Shown one piece after another: positions 40,549 to 41,467 of a stretch of DNA of 41,467 bases. This stretch comes from a virus, in the IMG/VR virus record IMGVR_UViG_3300029266_000657, positions 1 to 41,467 of that record; one strand, 5' to 3'. Each line of letters begins with the position of its first letter. Positions within the stretch are counted from its first letter, which is position 1. The position numbers and the translations under genes were made by a program. A model generated the notes under the pieces. The model worked only from the letters and a program-made list of their open reading frames with translations, ran no database searches and was not told the origin of the DNA.

Positions 40549-41449
40549 ATTTCATCTCCAAAAGTTTTGCAAAGTCAACGGTTTTAGAATCACCAATAAT
40601 CTTAGTAATTTTTTTATGTCCTAATGTACTAGGATCTTCGTCGTCTTTCATTTCAATTATTCTTACATCTATATTTTCAGATTGTAAATATTCACACAGC
40701 TTTATAGACTCGCTTTTTGCATCGTTATCTAAAACTATATTTACTCTCTTTACATTATTTTGCTTTATCTTCATTTTAAGTATCTTAGGTAAAAACTTTC
40801 CAAATATTGGTATTGAGTTTTCACCAATTGCTATTGCATCAAACACACCTTCACATATACTTATGTCTTCGCTCCAGTTAACTAGGAGTTCGAAGCCTAC
40901 GACATCTTTAGAAGTTTTTGGATTCTTGTGCTTGAAGTCACTATCATAATATGATCTACCTACAAAGTAATTAAGCATTCCCTGGTCATCGTAACTTGGT
41001 ATTATTATCATCCCATTATATTGTCCTGAATCGCAAAATCCTATATTATATCTAAGTACATCTGTCTTTGTTATACCTCGTGATTTTAAATATTTAGCAG
41101 CGTTTCTGAATTCAGGGTTGTTCGAACTTCCGTTTATCATAGGTGTGAACTCCATTGGTAAAGATACGTGGTCTACTTGCTTTTCTTTATCTACCCTTCT
41201 TTTAACGCCTGTTAGTGAATGAAGCTCGCCTATCTTTCCTATAGCGCCTATCTGCTTAAATATTCTTTCAGCTCCAACACCTTTCACACCACAAACCCAG
41301 CAATGCCATTTTTGAGATACTATGTTTATTACAAGCTTCTTTTTATGATGGTTGCAGTAAGGGCATGAAAAAGTTGCTTCATTACCACTAGTCATTGACT
41401 TACCTAATACAGTTTCAAAAAGATTGAGCAATCGTCTACTTTTATTCAT
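40538..41449 (-). CDS. 61: DNA primase, DnaG/gp61-like
   Basis: A 303-residue primase (T4 gp61 is 342). An N-terminal zinc-binding domain has SCPYCNHHKK (C29, C32) and KWHCWVCG (C50, C53). A Toprim domain follows with ISICEGVFDAIAIG (the Glu-Gly pair and Asp) and a metal-binding IVLDNDAKSE. The intermediate PSYDDQGMLNYFVGRSYYDS is typical of DnaG-type catalytic cores. It makes RNA primers for lagging-strand synthesis, normally with a gp41-type helicase not seen in this window. Its upstream sequence begins with the promoter-like TTGTTATATTATATA that follows the repeated terminator modules elsewhere, and its end overlaps the fused nuclease gene, so the two replication genes are coupled. Confidence 0.9.
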   Translation of the reverse strand: MNKSRRLLNLFETVLGKSMTSGNEATFSCPYCNHHKKKLVINIVSQKWHCWVCGVKGVGAERIFKQIGAIGKIGELHSLTGVKRRVDKEKQVDHVSLPMEFTPMINGSSNNPEFRNAAKYLKSRGITKTDVLRYNIGFCDSGQYNGMIIIPSYDDQGMLNYFVGRSYYDSDFKHKNPKTSKDVVGFELLVNWSEDISICEGVFDAIAIGENSIPIFGKFLPKILKMKIKQNNVKRVNIVLDNDAKSESIKLCEYLQSENIDVRIIEMKDDEDPSTLGHKKITKIIGDSKTVDFAKLLEMKFGL

Positions 41450-41452
41450 GTA

Positions 41453-41467
41453 TATAATATAACAAAA
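41453..41467 (-). promoter_or_regulatory. Start of a third terminator-promoter module at the window edge
   Basis: Coding-strand TTTTGTTATATTATA, cut off by the window end. The same sequence follows the terminators at 12765-12800 and 26994-27030, so a third terminator copy is expected just beyond the edge. Confidence 0.5.

Noticed and set aside
1-41467. tRNA genes, integrase, attachment sites or other signs of lysogeny
   Set aside because: No cloverleaf-like sequence or recombinase motif was noticed by eye; the gene content is that of a lytic T4-like phage. A tRNA search program was not available.

Overview
The window is a contiguous piece of a T4-like (contractile-tailed, tevenvirus-type) phage genome. 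It is AT-rich and densely coded, and every supported gene lies on the minus strand, so transcription runs from position 41467 towards position 1. The evidence is a nearly complete T4-type head, neck and tail module: portal gp20, terminase gp17, prohead protease gp21, core gp22, capsid gp23, neck gp13/gp14, tail completion gp15, sheath gp18 and tube gp19. Many genes have a clear AGGAG-type ribosome binding site. That site use, the low GC, a phage-borne bS21-like ribosomal protein, PhoH and the style of the fibre genes suggest a marine proteobacterial host such as a SAR11-type alphaproteobacterium. The host is an inference; no sequence search was possible.

Layout in transcription order, right to left. 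(1) 41449-37402: a DnaG/gp61-like primase, then a single-chain fusion of the recombination nuclease pair gp47 (Mre11/SbcD) and gp46 (Rad50/SbcC). (2) 37366-24853: about 12.5 kb of fibre and baseplate-periphery genes. They begin with a 1506-residue fibre ending in an S74 intramolecular chaperone, followed by many small modular fibre proteins, two of which share the same N-terminal anchor, and two short non-fibre genes. (3) 24848-21883: a P-loop kinase and a 755-residue protein joining a cytidylyltransferase-like domain to an RNA/DNA-ligase-like domain. (4) 21872-17458: a zinc-ribbon protein, a holin-like membrane protein, large terminase and portal. (5) 17400-9609: head assembly, with two small core proteins, protease gp21, two large internal prohead proteins, a bS21-like gene, scaffold gp22 and major capsid gp23. 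(6) 9507-1: PhoH-like ATPase, neck and tail completion proteins, sheath, tube, a tail-chaperone pair that appears to be joined by ribosomal frameshifting, a small gene, and the start of a tape-measure-like protein that runs off the left edge.

How the parts fit: gp22 and the other core proteins scaffold gp23 on the gp20 portal. gp21 then matures the prohead by cutting after Glu in short hydrophobic-x-Glu sites. Such sites recur at the N-termini of many proteins here, including the kinase and the nucleotidyltransferase-ligase fusion, which suggests these enzymes may be packaged in the head and delivered into the host. gp17 packages DNA through the portal, gp13/14/15 seal the head and join it to the gp18/gp19 tail, and the fibre block supplies host recognition.

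Regulatory layout: an AT-rich element (coding-strand TTGATATTTATATA and close variants) lies just upstream of fourteen genes or gene groups. Five full intrinsic terminators are visible. Two of them are near-identical copies of one module followed directly by a promoter-like sequence, and what looks like the edge of a third copy sits at the right end of the window. The most promising points are the predicted tail-chaperone frameshift, the possibly encapsidated kinase plus nucleotidyltransferase-ligase pair, the bS21 homologue and the recurrent intergenic element.
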